Shown here: in pieces, positions 25,738-33,414 of the stretch | Numbering within the stretch: the stretch's first letter is position 1 | How the letters are laid out: every line of letters starts with the position of its first letter | Assembly: GCF_023229695.1 (NCBI RefSeq) | Contig: NZ_JALNYS010000001.1 | Span: 62,001 to 126,000, forward strand | Source: Sulfuricurvum sp. | Lineage (GTDB): Bacteria > Campylobacterota > Campylobacteria > Campylobacterales > Sulfurimonadaceae | Length of the DNA: 64,000 nucleotides | Direction: 5' to 3' | The notes under the pieces: generated by a model | Seen by the model: only the letters and a program-made list of their open reading frames with translations | What the model was told of the DNA's origin: nothing | The model's database searches: none | Translations under genes and position numbers: made by a program

Positions 25738-26133
25738 ATGATTAATGATTTGATCTCGGATTCGTTGACACGTATCCGAAATGCTGCAATGCGCAGATTA
25801 GATGTAACCACACTGGTTCACTCAAAAACGGTTGAAGCGGTTGTCGCTATTTTGGCAGACAAAGGCTACATTGATAGCTTTAATGTTGTCGAAAACGGTG
25901 TAAAAAAGAGCATCAACGTTGTACTTAAATACGACGAAAAAGGTCGCACGGTTATCAATGAGGTAAAACGTGTTTCTAAACCGGGTCGCCGTGTTTATAA
26001 AGGCAAAGACGAGCTTAAACGTTTCAAAAACGGTTACGGTACTATTATTGTCAGCAGTTCTAAAGGGGTTCTTCCTAACGACAAAGCATTCGAGCTTGGC
26101 GTTGGCGGTGAAGTCCTTTGTACGATATGGTAA
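25738..26133 (+). CDS. rpsH: 30S ribosomal protein S8
   Basis: A 131-residue S8, a central-domain 16S rRNA binder and in E. coli the repressor of the spc operon. It opens MINDLISDSLTRIRNAAMRR and ends with the motif VLPNDKAFELGVGGEVLCTIW. AAGGAATATTAA precedes the ATG. Confidence 0.97.
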   Translation: MINDLISDSLTRIRNAAMRRLDVTTLVHSKTVEAVVAILADKGYIDSFNVVENGVKKSINVVLKYDEKGRTVINEVKRVSKPGRRVYKGKDELKRFKNGYGTIIVSSSKGVLPNDKAFELGVGGEVLCTIW

Positions 26134-26142
26134 GGAGATAAG

Positions 26143-26679
26143 ATGTCACGTATTGGAAAACTTCCTGTTTCTGTCCCTAGCGATATTAAAGTAACTCTTG
26201 ACGGAACGGTAATCACATTTGTGAAAGGTTCTACGACTCAAGTTCTGGATACCCGTGGTAACTGCGGTGTTGTATTAGAAGATAACACTTTGACATTCAG
26301 CACTAACTCTGATCAGCGTGCTGACCGTGCATTCTGGGGAACGTATCGCGCATTGGCGTCGAACATCGTTACCGGATTGACTACCGGTTTTGAGAAAAAA
26401 CTTGAGATCAACGGGGTTGGATACCGTGCTGCGGTTCAAGGCGATGTCTTGAATTTACAGCTTGGTTATAGCCACGATATTAATTTCGATATCCCGAGCG
26501 GTATCGCAATGGCTGTTGAGAAAAACGTTATCAGCATCAAAGGTGCCGATAAACAACAAGTGGGTCAAATCGCTGCTGTTATCCGTTCATTCCGTCCGCC
26601 AGAGCCTTACAAAGGTAAGGGTGTTAAATACTCTGATGAAACTATCCTGCGTAAAGCCGGTAAGACATCTAAGAAATAA
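26143..26679 (+). CDS. rplF: 50S ribosomal protein L6
   Basis: A 178-residue L6 near the sarcin-ricin loop. MSRIGKLPVSVPSDIKV at the start, GVGYRAAVQG in the middle and RPPEPYKGKGVKY near the end define the family. AAGGAGATAAG precedes the ATG. Confidence 0.97.
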   Translation: MSRIGKLPVSVPSDIKVTLDGTVITFVKGSTTQVLDTRGNCGVVLEDNTLTFSTNSDQRADRAFWGTYRALASNIVTGLTTGFEKKLEINGVGYRAAVQGDVLNLQLGYSHDINFDIPSGIAMAVEKNVISIKGADKQQVGQIAAVIRSFRPPEPYKGKGVKYSDETILRKAGKTSKK

Positions 26680-26690
26680 GGGGCGATGAT

Positions 26691-27047
26691 ATGACAGGTA
26701 AAACACTTAAAAATAAATCGGCAAAACGTCTTCAGCGTAAACGCCGTATTCGCTCTAAAATCTCAGGATGTGCGGCATTGCCGCGTGTTTCTGTATTTCG
26801 TTCTAACCGTTACATCAGCGCGCAAGCGATTAACGATGAAGCAGGGGTAACTCTTGCTGCGGTACACTCAAAAACTTTGGGTCTAAAAGTGAACAAAGCG
26901 GATGCTGAAAAAGTTGCTGCTGTGTTCGCACAAACCCTCAAAGATGCCGGAATCAATGAAATTACGTTTGATCGTAACGGATTTTTGTATCACGGTGTTG
27001 TAAAAGCGTTTGCCGAGTCACTTCGTGCAAATGAAATTAAGTTTTAA
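26691..27047 (+). CDS. rplR: 50S ribosomal protein L18
   Basis: A 118-residue L18, which carries 5S rRNA into the ribosome. RVSVFRSNRYISAQAIND and the C-terminal FDRNGFLYHGVVKAFAESLR match the family. Basic N-terminal tail (LQRKRRIRSKI) as usual. Confidence 0.96.
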   Translation: MTGKTLKNKSAKRLQRKRRIRSKISGCAALPRVSVFRSNRYISAQAINDEAGVTLAAVHSKTLGLKVNKADAEKVAAVFAQTLKDAGINEITFDRNGFLYHGVVKAFAESLRANEIKF

Positions 27048-27057
27048 GGGCTGATGG

Positions 27058-27501
27058 ATGAATCCGATTAATAGAGAAGAATTCTCAGAAGCGATCGTAA
27101 ATATCGGTCGTGTTACAAAAGTTGTAAAGGGTGGACGTCGTTTCCGCTTTACGGCTCTTGTGGTCGTAGGTAACAAAAAAGGGACTGTCGGTTACGGCGT
27201 CGGTAAAGCCAAAGAGGTTCCCGATGCTATCCGTAAAGCGGTTGACGAAGCGTTCAAAAATCTTACGGAAGTTAAGATCAAAGGGACTACAATCGCGCAC
27301 GATATCGAAGTTAAATACAATGCAAGCCGCATTTTGCTTAAGCCTGCATCTGAAGGTACCGGTGTTATCGCCGGTGGCGCTACCCGTCCGGTACTTGAAC
27401 TTGCGGGAATCCAAGATATCCTAACGAAGTCTTTGGGCTCAAACAATCCAAATACCGTGGTTCGCGCAACAATCGATGCGCTTTCACGTATCAAAGGATA
27501 A
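27058..27501 (+). CDS. rpsE: 30S ribosomal protein S5
   Basis: A 147-residue S5, needed for decoding accuracy. VNIGRVTKVVKGGRRFRF and KGTVGYGVGKAKEVPDAI are the RNA-binding motifs. It is about 20 residues shorter than E. coli S5. It is followed directly by rplO, with no rpmD (L30) gene between, as in other Campylobacterota. Confidence 0.96.
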   Translation: MNPINREEFSEAIVNIGRVTKVVKGGRRFRFTALVVVGNKKGTVGYGVGKAKEVPDAIRKAVDEAFKNLTEVKIKGTTIAHDIEVKYNASRILLKPASEGTGVIAGGATRPVLELAGIQDILTKSLGSNNPNTVVRATIDALSRIKG

Positions 27502-27504
27502 GCT

Positions 27505-27903
27505 ATGGCACTCGAAAATCTTACACCTGCTGAGGGGTCAACCCACAACAAAAAACGTCTTGGTCGCGGCCAAGGGAGCGGAACCGGTAAAACTGCCGGT
27601 AAAGGGCACAAAGGTCAAAAAGCGCGTAAAGGTTACAACGAAAAACGTAACTTTGAGGGTGGACAACAGCCACTTGCGCGCCGTTTGCCGAAAATCGGTT
27701 TTCAATCACGTGTGATTAAACCGTATGTGATCAATGTTGAGCGCGTGACAGAAGTTGCGGCACTCGAAGAGATCACGATGGAAACTATTCGTAGTGTACA
27801 TCGACTTAAAAAGTCATGCACAAGTGTTAAACTTGTCGGCGCAAGCGCTAAAGATTTAGCATCTAAAATCAAAGATGAAAACGTTACAACTACTGGTAAA
27901 TAA
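27505..27903 (+). CDS. rplO: 50S ribosomal protein L15
   Basis: A 132-residue L15. It has the glycine-rich start LGRGQGSGTGKTAGKGHKGQ and the QQPLARRLPKIGF motif. The stop overlaps the secY start by one base (TAATG). Confidence 0.96.
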   Translation: MALENLTPAEGSTHNKKRLGRGQGSGTGKTAGKGHKGQKARKGYNEKRNFEGGQQPLARRLPKIGFQSRVIKPYVINVERVTEVAALEEITMETIRSVHRLKKSCTSVKLVGASAKDLASKIKDENVTTTGK

Positions 27904-29165
27904 TGAACCAACAACTTGTAAACAAGATCTTAATAACGATCGGTTTTCTTTTTATCTTCCGTTTACTGGCATACGTGCCGGTACCGGGTGTTGACACAGC
28001 CGTTATCGCTTCTTTCTTTGATCAACATCAAGCAGACGCGTTGGGTCTATTTAATATGTTCAGCGGAAATGCCGTAGAACGCCTCTCGATTATCTCTCTC
28101 GGTATCATGCCCTACATCACCGCATCAATTATCATGGAACTTTTAGCAGCTACATTCCCCAATTTAGCGCAAATGAAAAAAGAGCGTGACGGTATGGTGA
28201 AGTACATGCAGATTATCCGCTATGCAACCATTGCTATTACGATTGTACAAGCGATCGGTGTGAGTGTCGGATTGCAGAGTATGACCGGAAAAGACGGCAG
28301 CAGCGCTATCTTGGTCGATCATTCGACGTTTATGCTTCTGGCGGTTGTCTCGATGTTGGCAGGAACCATGCTGTTGATGTGGATCGGCGAACAGATTACT
28401 CAAAGCGGTATCGGCAACGGTGTTTCGTTGATTATTTTTGCGGGTATCGTTTCGGCCATACCGAGTGCGATTTCTCAGGCCATAACGATGGTCAATACCG
28501 GAGCAATGAGCTTTTTAGCGGTATTGGCGATTCTAGCGCTGATTGTGGGAACTATTCTGGTCATTATCTATGTGGAACTGGGTGAACGCCGTATTCCGGT
28601 TACCTATGCGAAAAAGACAATGCTCCAAAATCAAAATAAGCGGGTTATGAACTATATTCCGGTCAAAGTGAATCTTTCAGGGGTTATCCCGGTCATTTTT
28701 GCTTCGGCTATTTTGATGTTTCCGATGACGGTGCTCTCAAGCAGTACCAATCCGATGGTCCAATCGGTGGCGGATGTTTTGAATCCGAACCACTATTTCT
28801 TTAACTTTTTGACCTTTTTGTTTGTTGTCTTCTTCGCCTATTTTTATGCATCGATCGTTTTTAATGCAAAAGATATTGCCGATAATCTGAAACGCCAAGG
28901 TGGTTTTATTCCGGGTGTACGTCCGGGGGATTCTACCAAAGATTTTTTGAATGAAACGGCGAGCCGATTAACATTTACCGGGGCGTTGTATCTTGGTTTG
29001 ATTGCGACTCTTCCGTGGGTAGCGGTCAAGGCGATGGGTGTTCCTTTCTTCTTCGGAGGGACGGCAGTTTTGATCGTTGTTCAGGTAGCTTTGGATACGA
29101 TGAGACGGATTGAAGCTCAGATTTACATGAGCAAATATCAAACCCTTAGTGCGGTTGGCCTTTAA
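27903..29165 (+). CDS. secY: Protein translocase subunit SecY
   Basis: A 420-residue SecY with ten predicted membrane segments, the channel of the Sec translocon in the inner membrane. Diagnostic parts are RLLAYVPVPGVD in segment 1, FNMFSGNAVERLSI in the plug region, ELGERRIPVTYAKK in the cytoplasmic loop C4 and IPGVRPGDSTKDFL in C5. It is coupled to rplO and followed by map after two bases. Confidence 0.97.
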   Translation: MNQQLVNKILITIGFLFIFRLLAYVPVPGVDTAVIASFFDQHQADALGLFNMFSGNAVERLSIISLGIMPYITASIIMELLAATFPNLAQMKKERDGMVKYMQIIRYATIAITIVQAIGVSVGLQSMTGKDGSSAILVDHSTFMLLAVVSMLAGTMLLMWIGEQITQSGIGNGVSLIIFAGIVSAIPSAISQAITMVNTGAMSFLAVLAILALIVGTILVIIYVELGERRIPVTYAKKTMLQNQNKRVMNYIPVKVNLSGVIPVIFASAILMFPMTVLSSSTNPMVQSVADVLNPNHYFFNFLTFLFVVFFAYFYASIVFNAKDIADNLKRQGGFIPGVRPGDSTKDFLNETASRLTFTGALYLGLIATLPWVAVKAMGVPFFFGGTAVLIVVQVALDTMRRIEAQIYMSKYQTLSAVGL

Positions 29166-29167
29166 AA

Positions 29168-29926
29168 ATGGCGATTGCGCTACGCAAAAATGATGAAATA
29201 GCAAAGCTTCGAGCGGCGAATAAAATCGTCGGATCGACGTTAGAGTTATTGGCTCAACATACTAAACCGGGGATCACGTTAAAAGAACTTGATGCAATGG
29301 GTGAGGAGCATATCCGGAGCCTTGGCGCAAAGCCCTCTTTTAAAGGTCTCTACGGTTTTCCCAGTGCTGTCTGTACCTCTGTCAATGATGTGATCATTCA
29401 TGGAATCCCAACCGATTATGCCCTTCGCGAGGGCGATATCGTCGGTTATGATGTAGGAACACAAAAAGATGGCTATTTCGGCGATGCTGCCATATCGGTC
29501 GGAGTGGAAAAAATCACTCCGGAGGATGAAGCATTAATCGCGTGTGCAAAAGATGCCCTCTATTTTGCCATTGATATCATCCGGGACGGTATGCGTTTTA
29601 AAGAACTTTCGTATGAGATTGAACAGTTCATTAAAGGGCGTGGGTTCGTTCCTCTAAGAGGGTTCTGTGGTCACGGAATCGGAAAAAAACCGCATGAAGA
29701 ACCGGAAATACCAAATTATATGGATGGCCCGAATGCAAAAGCGGGACCAAAAATTAAAAACGGAATGGTTTTTTGTCTGGAACCGATGATTTGTCAAAAA
29801 GAGGGGACATCCAAAATTTTGGCAAATGGCTGGGATGTAGTGAGTACGGATGGGCTGAGAGGCTCTCATTATGAGCATACGGTTGCGATTATCAACGGTA
29901 GAGCTGAAATATTATCAATCGCGTAA
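29168..29926 (+). CDS. map: Methionine aminopeptidase type I
   Basis: A 252-residue enzyme that removes the initiator Met. The metal ligands are visible in YDVGTQKDGYFGDAA (two Asp), GHGIGKKPHEEPEIPNY (His and Glu context) and the C-terminal YEHTVAI region. Normal length for type Ia. Its place after secY is standard. Confidence 0.96.
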   Translation: MAIALRKNDEIAKLRAANKIVGSTLELLAQHTKPGITLKELDAMGEEHIRSLGAKPSFKGLYGFPSAVCTSVNDVIIHGIPTDYALREGDIVGYDVGTQKDGYFGDAAISVGVEKITPEDEALIACAKDALYFAIDIIRDGMRFKELSYEIEQFIKGRGFVPLRGFCGHGIGKKPHEEPEIPNYMDGPNAKAGPKIKNGMVFCLEPMICQKEGTSKILANGWDVVSTDGLRGSHYEHTVAIINGRAEILSIA

Positions 29927-29937
29927 AAAGGATCATT

Positions 29938-30156
29938 ATGGCAAAAGATGATGTCATTGAAGTTGACGGAAAGATTATTGAGGCACTACCAAACGCAACG
30001 TTTCGTGTTGAGTTGCCAAACGGCCATGTAATATTGTGTCATATCGCAGGTAAAATGCGGATGCATTACATTAAAATTCTCCCCGGAGATACAGTGAAAA
30101 TCGAATTAACCCCTTACAGTCTTGATAAAGGGCGAATTACCTATCGCTACAAATAA
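29938..30156 (+). CDS. infA: Translation initiation factor IF-1
   Basis: A 72-residue OB-fold factor that binds the 30S A site. VIEVDGKIIEALPNATFRVE and the C-terminal LTPYSLDKGRITYRYK are diagnostic. AAAGGATCATT precedes the ATG. The run of translation genes stops here: no rpmJ, rpsM or rpoA follows in the window. Confidence 0.97.
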   Translation: MAKDDVIEVDGKIIEALPNATFRVELPNGHVILCHIAGKMRMHYIKILPGDTVKIELTPYSLDKGRITYRYK

Positions 30157-30162
30157 TTCACC

Positions 30163-30177
30163 CCTGCTCTTTGCAGG
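30163..30177 (+). terminator. Possible terminator after infA
   Basis: CCTGC and GCAGG (30163-30177) form a short stem with a TCTTT loop, 7 bases after the infA stop. There is no T-run, so the call is weak; it is the only stem before the next -10 element at 30203. Confidence 0.4.
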
Positions 30178-30202
30178 CGGCGAATCATAGGGAATTATTG
30201 AT

Positions 30203-30208
30203 TATAAT
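30203..30208 (+). promoter_or_regulatory. -10 element before a small reading frame
   Basis: A perfect TATAAT 26 bases before the ATG of the 37-codon reading frame at 30235. No good -35 box is visible at the matching distance. Confidence 0.5.
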
Positions 30209-30234
30209 AGTGCACTTAAACCCAAAGGGGATAA

Positions 30235-30348
30235 ATGCTTCCTACCTGCACCTTCACATCTCCTTCCGACAATCATAAGTGTAAATTTGACACTGCAATG
30301 AAAATTGCTTTATCCGTTGATAAGCAGATACGAGCACTGAACAGATAG
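30235..30348 (+). CDS. Putative 37-residue small protein
   Basis: A short reading frame starting MLPTCTFTSPSDNHKC and ending SVDKQIRALNR. It has a TATAAT upstream and AAAGGGG four bases before its ATG, a good ribosome-binding site. Its stop TAG lies 10 bp before the start of the Sel1 gene and contributes to that gene's TAGGGGAACGG site, so it may be a leader peptide or a coupling cistron for it. Two Cys residues are 6 apart. I do not recognise the sequence, and the frame could be chance. Confidence 0.4.
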   Translation: MLPTCTFTSPSDNHKCKFDTAMKIALSVDKQIRALNR

Positions 30349-30358
30349 GGGAACGGCT

Positions 30359-31042
30359 ATGATAAAGTGGATAGCAATCATAATATACATACTGTGCTTG
30401 AGCGAGAGTCTCTTTGCAAAAGCGCAAAACAGCGACGAAGTAAAAAGCCAAGATATCCTATGGAAGCGCTATACCGATGCCCTTAGAGGAGACAAGGTTG
30501 CCCAGTATCAGACCGGGGTAATGTATGAACGGGGGCTTGGGGTAGAGGTCAATACATCACACGCAGCTGAGTGGTACAAAAAGTCGGCACTTCAAGGATA
30601 CATCGATAGTCAATACAATTTAGGTATTTTATATGCTACCGGGCGTGGGGTAGAGAAGAGTGACGCATTTGCGATAATGTGGCTTGGCCTTGCCGCAAAG
30701 CAAGGAGATCAGGAAGCCCGTAGATTGCTTTTACAATTGATTGATCAAGAAGTGGATAAGAAGTCCGAAAAAACGGATGAATCGCAGATGCAAATGAGCC
30801 TGATGGCTGAGAATGAAATATTTATTGCCCCTTTAACACTGATTTGCAAAAAGAAAAGCAGTGTATGCACCCAATACAAGAATAAAGGGGAGTGCGATAT
30901 ATTGAGAAAAGGGAGTGTATTAACAACAAAAGAGAAAAAAGGGGAGTATTATAAAATCAGCGGAATCGTAATGAACGGTAAATGGAAAGGGTACCCAAAA
31001 GAGGGGTGGATTGATGAGAACAGTGTCGACATTCGACACTGA
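30359..31042 (+). CDS. Secreted Sel1-repeat protein with SH3-like tail
   Basis: A 227-residue exported protein. Residues 1-20 are a signal peptide ending in SLFAKA. Two to three Sel1 repeats follow at about 40-125 (VMYERGLGVEVNTSHAAEWY and ILYATGRGVEKSDAFAIMW). The C-terminal 80 residues have two Cys and end in GYPKEGWIDENSVDI, like a bacterial SH3 domain that might bind peptidoglycan. Such proteins resemble the Helicobacter Hcp cysteine-rich group, though with few Cys. The role is unknown; a periplasmic protein-binding function is inferred. Confidence 0.7.
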   Translation: MIKWIAIIIYILCLSESLFAKAQNSDEVKSQDILWKRYTDALRGDKVAQYQTGVMYERGLGVEVNTSHAAEWYKKSALQGYIDSQYNLGILYATGRGVEKSDAFAIMWLGLAAKQGDQEARRLLLQLIDQEVDKKSEKTDESQMQMSLMAENEIFIAPLTLICKKKSSVCTQYKNKGECDILRKGSVLTTKEKKGEYYKISGIVMNGKWKGYPKEGWIDENSVDIRH

Positions 31043-31068
31043 TTGTTGAACGGGGGTAAATTATTTAA

Positions 31069-31211
31069 CTGACCTTACGCACCTTGCCTTAACAGGTACT
31101 TCAAGGGGAGTTAATCTCCCGTATCCGAAAGATACGGGTAGCTTTAGGGGGTTGTAGGGACATCTGTCCCTGCCACATTAGGGACTTTGTTCCTAATGTG
31201 CGTAACATCAA
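31069..31211 (+). mobile_element. MITE copy 4, at the stop codon of ppnP
   Basis: A 143-bp copy. The ends are CTGACCTTACGCAC and GTGCGTAACATCAA, flanked by TTATTTAA on both sides (31061-31068 and 31212-31219), a 7- to 8-bp duplication. The right duplication contains the ppnP stop codon. The last stem is changed to CACATTAGGGAC/GTTCCTAATGTG, with matching base changes on both arms, which suggests that the stem is kept by selection or gene conversion. Confidence 0.92.
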
Positions 31212-31526
31212 TTATTTAATATAACTGCAACAATAATCGCTAAGCGTTTTCACTTTAAGATTAAAAGAGCTGTTCGCAGGGACTTCGAATGACTGAGGTC
31301 CTACAATCGTGTTCCACTCTTCTGAACCCGGAAGCTGAATCTCCATCTCTCCGCTCATTATCTCCATGATCTCTTTATCACCCGTTCCGAAGGTGTATTC
31401 ACCCGGATACATAATTCCGAGAGTCTTAATGCTCCCATCGACAAAATGAAGGGTACGGCTCGTAACTTTACCGTCAAAATAGACGTTGGCTTTTTTATCG
31501 ATGGTGATATTGGTGAACTGTGACAT
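31212..31526 (-). CDS. ppnP: Pyrimidine/purine nucleoside phosphorylase
   Basis: A 104-residue cupin of the PpnP (YaiE, DUF1255) family, which phosphorolyses various nucleosides. It has the NVYFDGKVTSRTL start, the GIMYPGEYTFGTGDKEIMEI core and VPANSSFNLKV near the end. AAGGGG stands before the ATG. The single-domain length is normal. Its stop codon lies in the duplication of the adjacent mobile repeat. Confidence 0.88.
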   Translation of the reverse strand: MSQFTNITIDKKANVYFDGKVTSRTLHFVDGSIKTLGIMYPGEYTFGTGDKEIMEIMSGEMEIQLPGSEEWNTIVGPQSFEVPANSSFNLKVKTLSDYCCSYIK

Positions 31527-31555
31527 GTAGCCCCTTTTGTAATTGTGTGCCGCAA

Positions 31556-31771
31556 TTATAGCGGATTGAGTTCTTGCTTGATCTTTTTGGGAAGGTGGGC
31601 AAACGGAAAATCGGTAAGGGTTTTTTCGGATTTACCATCGGCAATGTGCATTTCAAGTGTCATTGTATCGCGATTAAAACTAATAAGGGTAAAGGTTTGA
31701 TCATTTTCACTGTACGATAAGTTGCGTGCTTTCAGATGGGTAAAAGGGCTTTTTCGAGGTCTATATCCCAT
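31556..31771 (-). CDS. Small hypothetical protein coupled to cvfB
   Basis: A 71-residue protein that I do not recognise. It is basic at the start (MGYRPRKSPFTHLKARN) and has a beta-rich middle (FTLISFNRDTMTLEMHI). It overlaps the cvfB 3' end by 11 bp and is preceded by AAGGAGAG, so it is cotranslated with cvfB and may share its RNA-related role. Confidence 0.55.
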   Translation of the reverse strand: MGYRPRKSPFTHLKARNLSYSENDQTFTLISFNRDTMTLEMHIADGKSEKTLTDFPFAHLPKKIKQELNPL

Positions 31772-32600
31772 AAATTCCGCTCTCCTTGATGGTTATTTTT
31801 CCGCCCTCACTGAGTTCGGTAAGGGCGCTTTTGAAGTTCTTTTTGCTTAAGCCGAACGTCCGCTGAATCGCGTCAGGATCGCTTTTGTAATTGTACGGGA
31901 GCATGCCGCCGTTTTGCCGGAGCATTTCATAAATTTTTGCCGACGCATTCCCCACTTTTGCTTTGCCGATCATTTGCAGCGACAGATCGAGTTTGCCGTC
32001 ATCGCGCCGCTGTTTGACAAAACCGTTTTTGATATCGCCGACACGGACGGTTTCAAAAATTTCGTTGGTGTAAATCATCCCTTCATATTTATGCTCAACG
32101 ATCGCTTTGTACCCGAGGGGGGTTTTGGCGATGATTCTAAACGAGACGGGAGTATTGGGATAAAAATCCCTCGGGGCATCGATGAGGGCGCCGCTGATTT
32201 TTTCGGTTCCGACGAGGCGATTGGTCTGTTCATCGAGGATGACACGGATCAGCCGTTTTTCACCGACGACAAAGGGGCGCTTTTGAAGCGTTTTTGGGAC
32301 AAACAGGTCTTTTGGCAATCCCCAGTCGACAAAGGCCCCGATAGAGGCGGTATCGATCACTTCGAGAAACGCGATCTCTCCTAGCATCGCTTTAGGCTTT
32401 AGTGTCGTCGCAACAGGGCGGTCTTCGCTGTCCGTATAAACGAAAACGTCGATGGTATCGCCGATATGCATCGCATCAGTGACGTATTGGTTGGGGAGGA
32501 GTACATCCTCTTCACCCAGGGTTCTGAGAAAAAGTCCCGGCACGGTACTGCGGTCGATAACGAGGGTATTGATTTCCCCGATGGCTAATGTTTCATTCAT
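31761..32600 (-). CDS. cvfB: S1-domain RNA-binding protein, CvfB family
   Basis: A 279-residue protein with tandem S1-like domains followed by a winged helix (residues about 225-279, FGLSKKNFKSALTELSEGG). GAFVDWGLPKDLFVP is the second S1-like motif. CvfB of Staphylococcus regulates virulence genes through RNA binding; the role here is unknown. The start is ATG 32600, giving the usual NETLAIGEINTL opening; a longer frame to 32639 would overlap the divergent gene. A TATAAT on this strand ends only 7 bases before the ATG, so the mRNA may be leaderless. Confidence 0.85.
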   Translation of the reverse strand: MNETLAIGEINTLVIDRSTVPGLFLRTLGEEDVLLPNQYVTDAMHIGDTIDVFVYTDSEDRPVATTLKPKAMLGEIAFLEVIDTASIGAFVDWGLPKDLFVPKTLQKRPFVVGEKRLIRVILDEQTNRLVGTEKISGALIDAPRDFYPNTPVSFRIIAKTPLGYKAIVEHKYEGMIYTNEIFETVRVGDIKNGFVKQRRDDGKLDLSLQMIGKAKVGNASAKIYEMLRQNGGMLPYNYKSDPDAIQRTFGLSKKNFKSALTELSEGGKITIKESGIYGI

Positions 32601-32601
32601 G

Positions 32602-32615
32602 GATATAATTATATC
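32602..32615. promoter_or_regulatory. Palindromic divergent promoter between cvfB and an SDR gene
   Basis: The 14-bp word GATATAATTATATC is its own reverse complement and offers a TATAAT to both strands: 32604-32609 for the rightward SDR gene and 32613-32608 for the leftward cvfB gene. Only one polymerase could occupy it at a time. Confidence 0.6.
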
Positions 32616-32637
32616 GAGATTCACTGTAGGGAGAGAC

Positions 32638-33390
32638 ATGCGAATAGTTATTACCGGGGCAAGCAGCGGATTGGGTGAAGCGATGGCTTTGCACTATGCG
32701 ACGAAGGGGACTGAACTTGTCTTGATTGCACGCAGAGAAGAGAAATTGCAGCAGGTCGCACGCCGCTGCCGAGACAAAGGGGCTTCAGTCGAAACGGTGG
32801 TGTCCGATGTCAACGATTTCGAGAAGATGGGGGAGATTGGAAAACAATTGGCCCAAACACCTATCGATCGGATTATCCTTAATGCGGGAGTATCGGTGGG
32901 GCATGCGGGGGGTGTGACGCCGTTTGATGATTTTCATCGAGTTTTTCAAACCAACTTTTTGAGTATCCATGCGCTGTTGGAACCGATCATTCCTAAACTA
33001 ATAAAGCAAACATCCGGAGAGATTGTTTTTATATCCTCACTTGCGTCACTCTTTACCATGCCGACCTCTATCGCTTACAGCAGTTCCAAACGGGCACTTA
33101 ATGCCTATGCGGAGGGGCTCCATTATCAGCTTCACCCGTATGGAATGAGTGTTATGACGATACTGCCCGGATTTATCGATACGGAGATGACGCGGAAGAA
33201 TCGGTTTAAAATGCCGTTTTTCATGAAGACGGAGGAGGGGGTAGCCCGAATTGCCCATGCGATTGAACGGAAAAAAATCCGATACGCTTTCCCTTTTAGA
33301 TTTTACTTAATGATTCAAATTGTCTCGCTATTTCCGCAGTCCTTAAGAGACAAAATTGTAAACTTCACTAATTTTAAAAAGGGTGCATAA
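32638..33390 (+). CDS. Short-chain dehydrogenase/reductase
   Basis: A 250-residue classical SDR with the cofactor motif VITGASSGLGEAMAL, NAG in LNAGVSVGH, and the catalytic YSSSKRALNAY. The start ATG 32638 has GGGAGAG before it and replaces a longer open frame that overlaps cvfB. The C-terminal 40 residues are hydrophobic (FPFRFYLMIQIVSLFP) and may touch the membrane, as in fatty-acid or ketosphinganine-type reductases. The substrate is unknown. Confidence 0.87.
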   Translation: MRIVITGASSGLGEAMALHYATKGTELVLIARREEKLQQVARRCRDKGASVETVVSDVNDFEKMGEIGKQLAQTPIDRIILNAGVSVGHAGGVTPFDDFHRVFQTNFLSIHALLEPIIPKLIKQTSGEIVFISSLASLFTMPTSIAYSSSKRALNAYAEGLHYQLHPYGMSVMTILPGFIDTEMTRKNRFKMPFFMKTEEGVARIAHAIERKKIRYAFPFRFYLMIQIVSLFPQSLRDKIVNFTNFKKGA

Positions 33391-33414
33391 CCCGTACTAT
33401 CAAGGAAATATCCG

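Noticed and set aside
27490..27510. A missing rpmD between rpsE and rplO
   Set aside because: Only three bases separate the genes. The absence of L30 is normal for Campylobacterota, so it is not reported as a novelty.
30157..30358. Continuation of the ribosomal operon with rpmJ, rpsM, rpsK, rpsD or rpoA
   Set aside because: No L36-like CxxC or S13 sequence is found in any frame after infA; those genes must be elsewhere.
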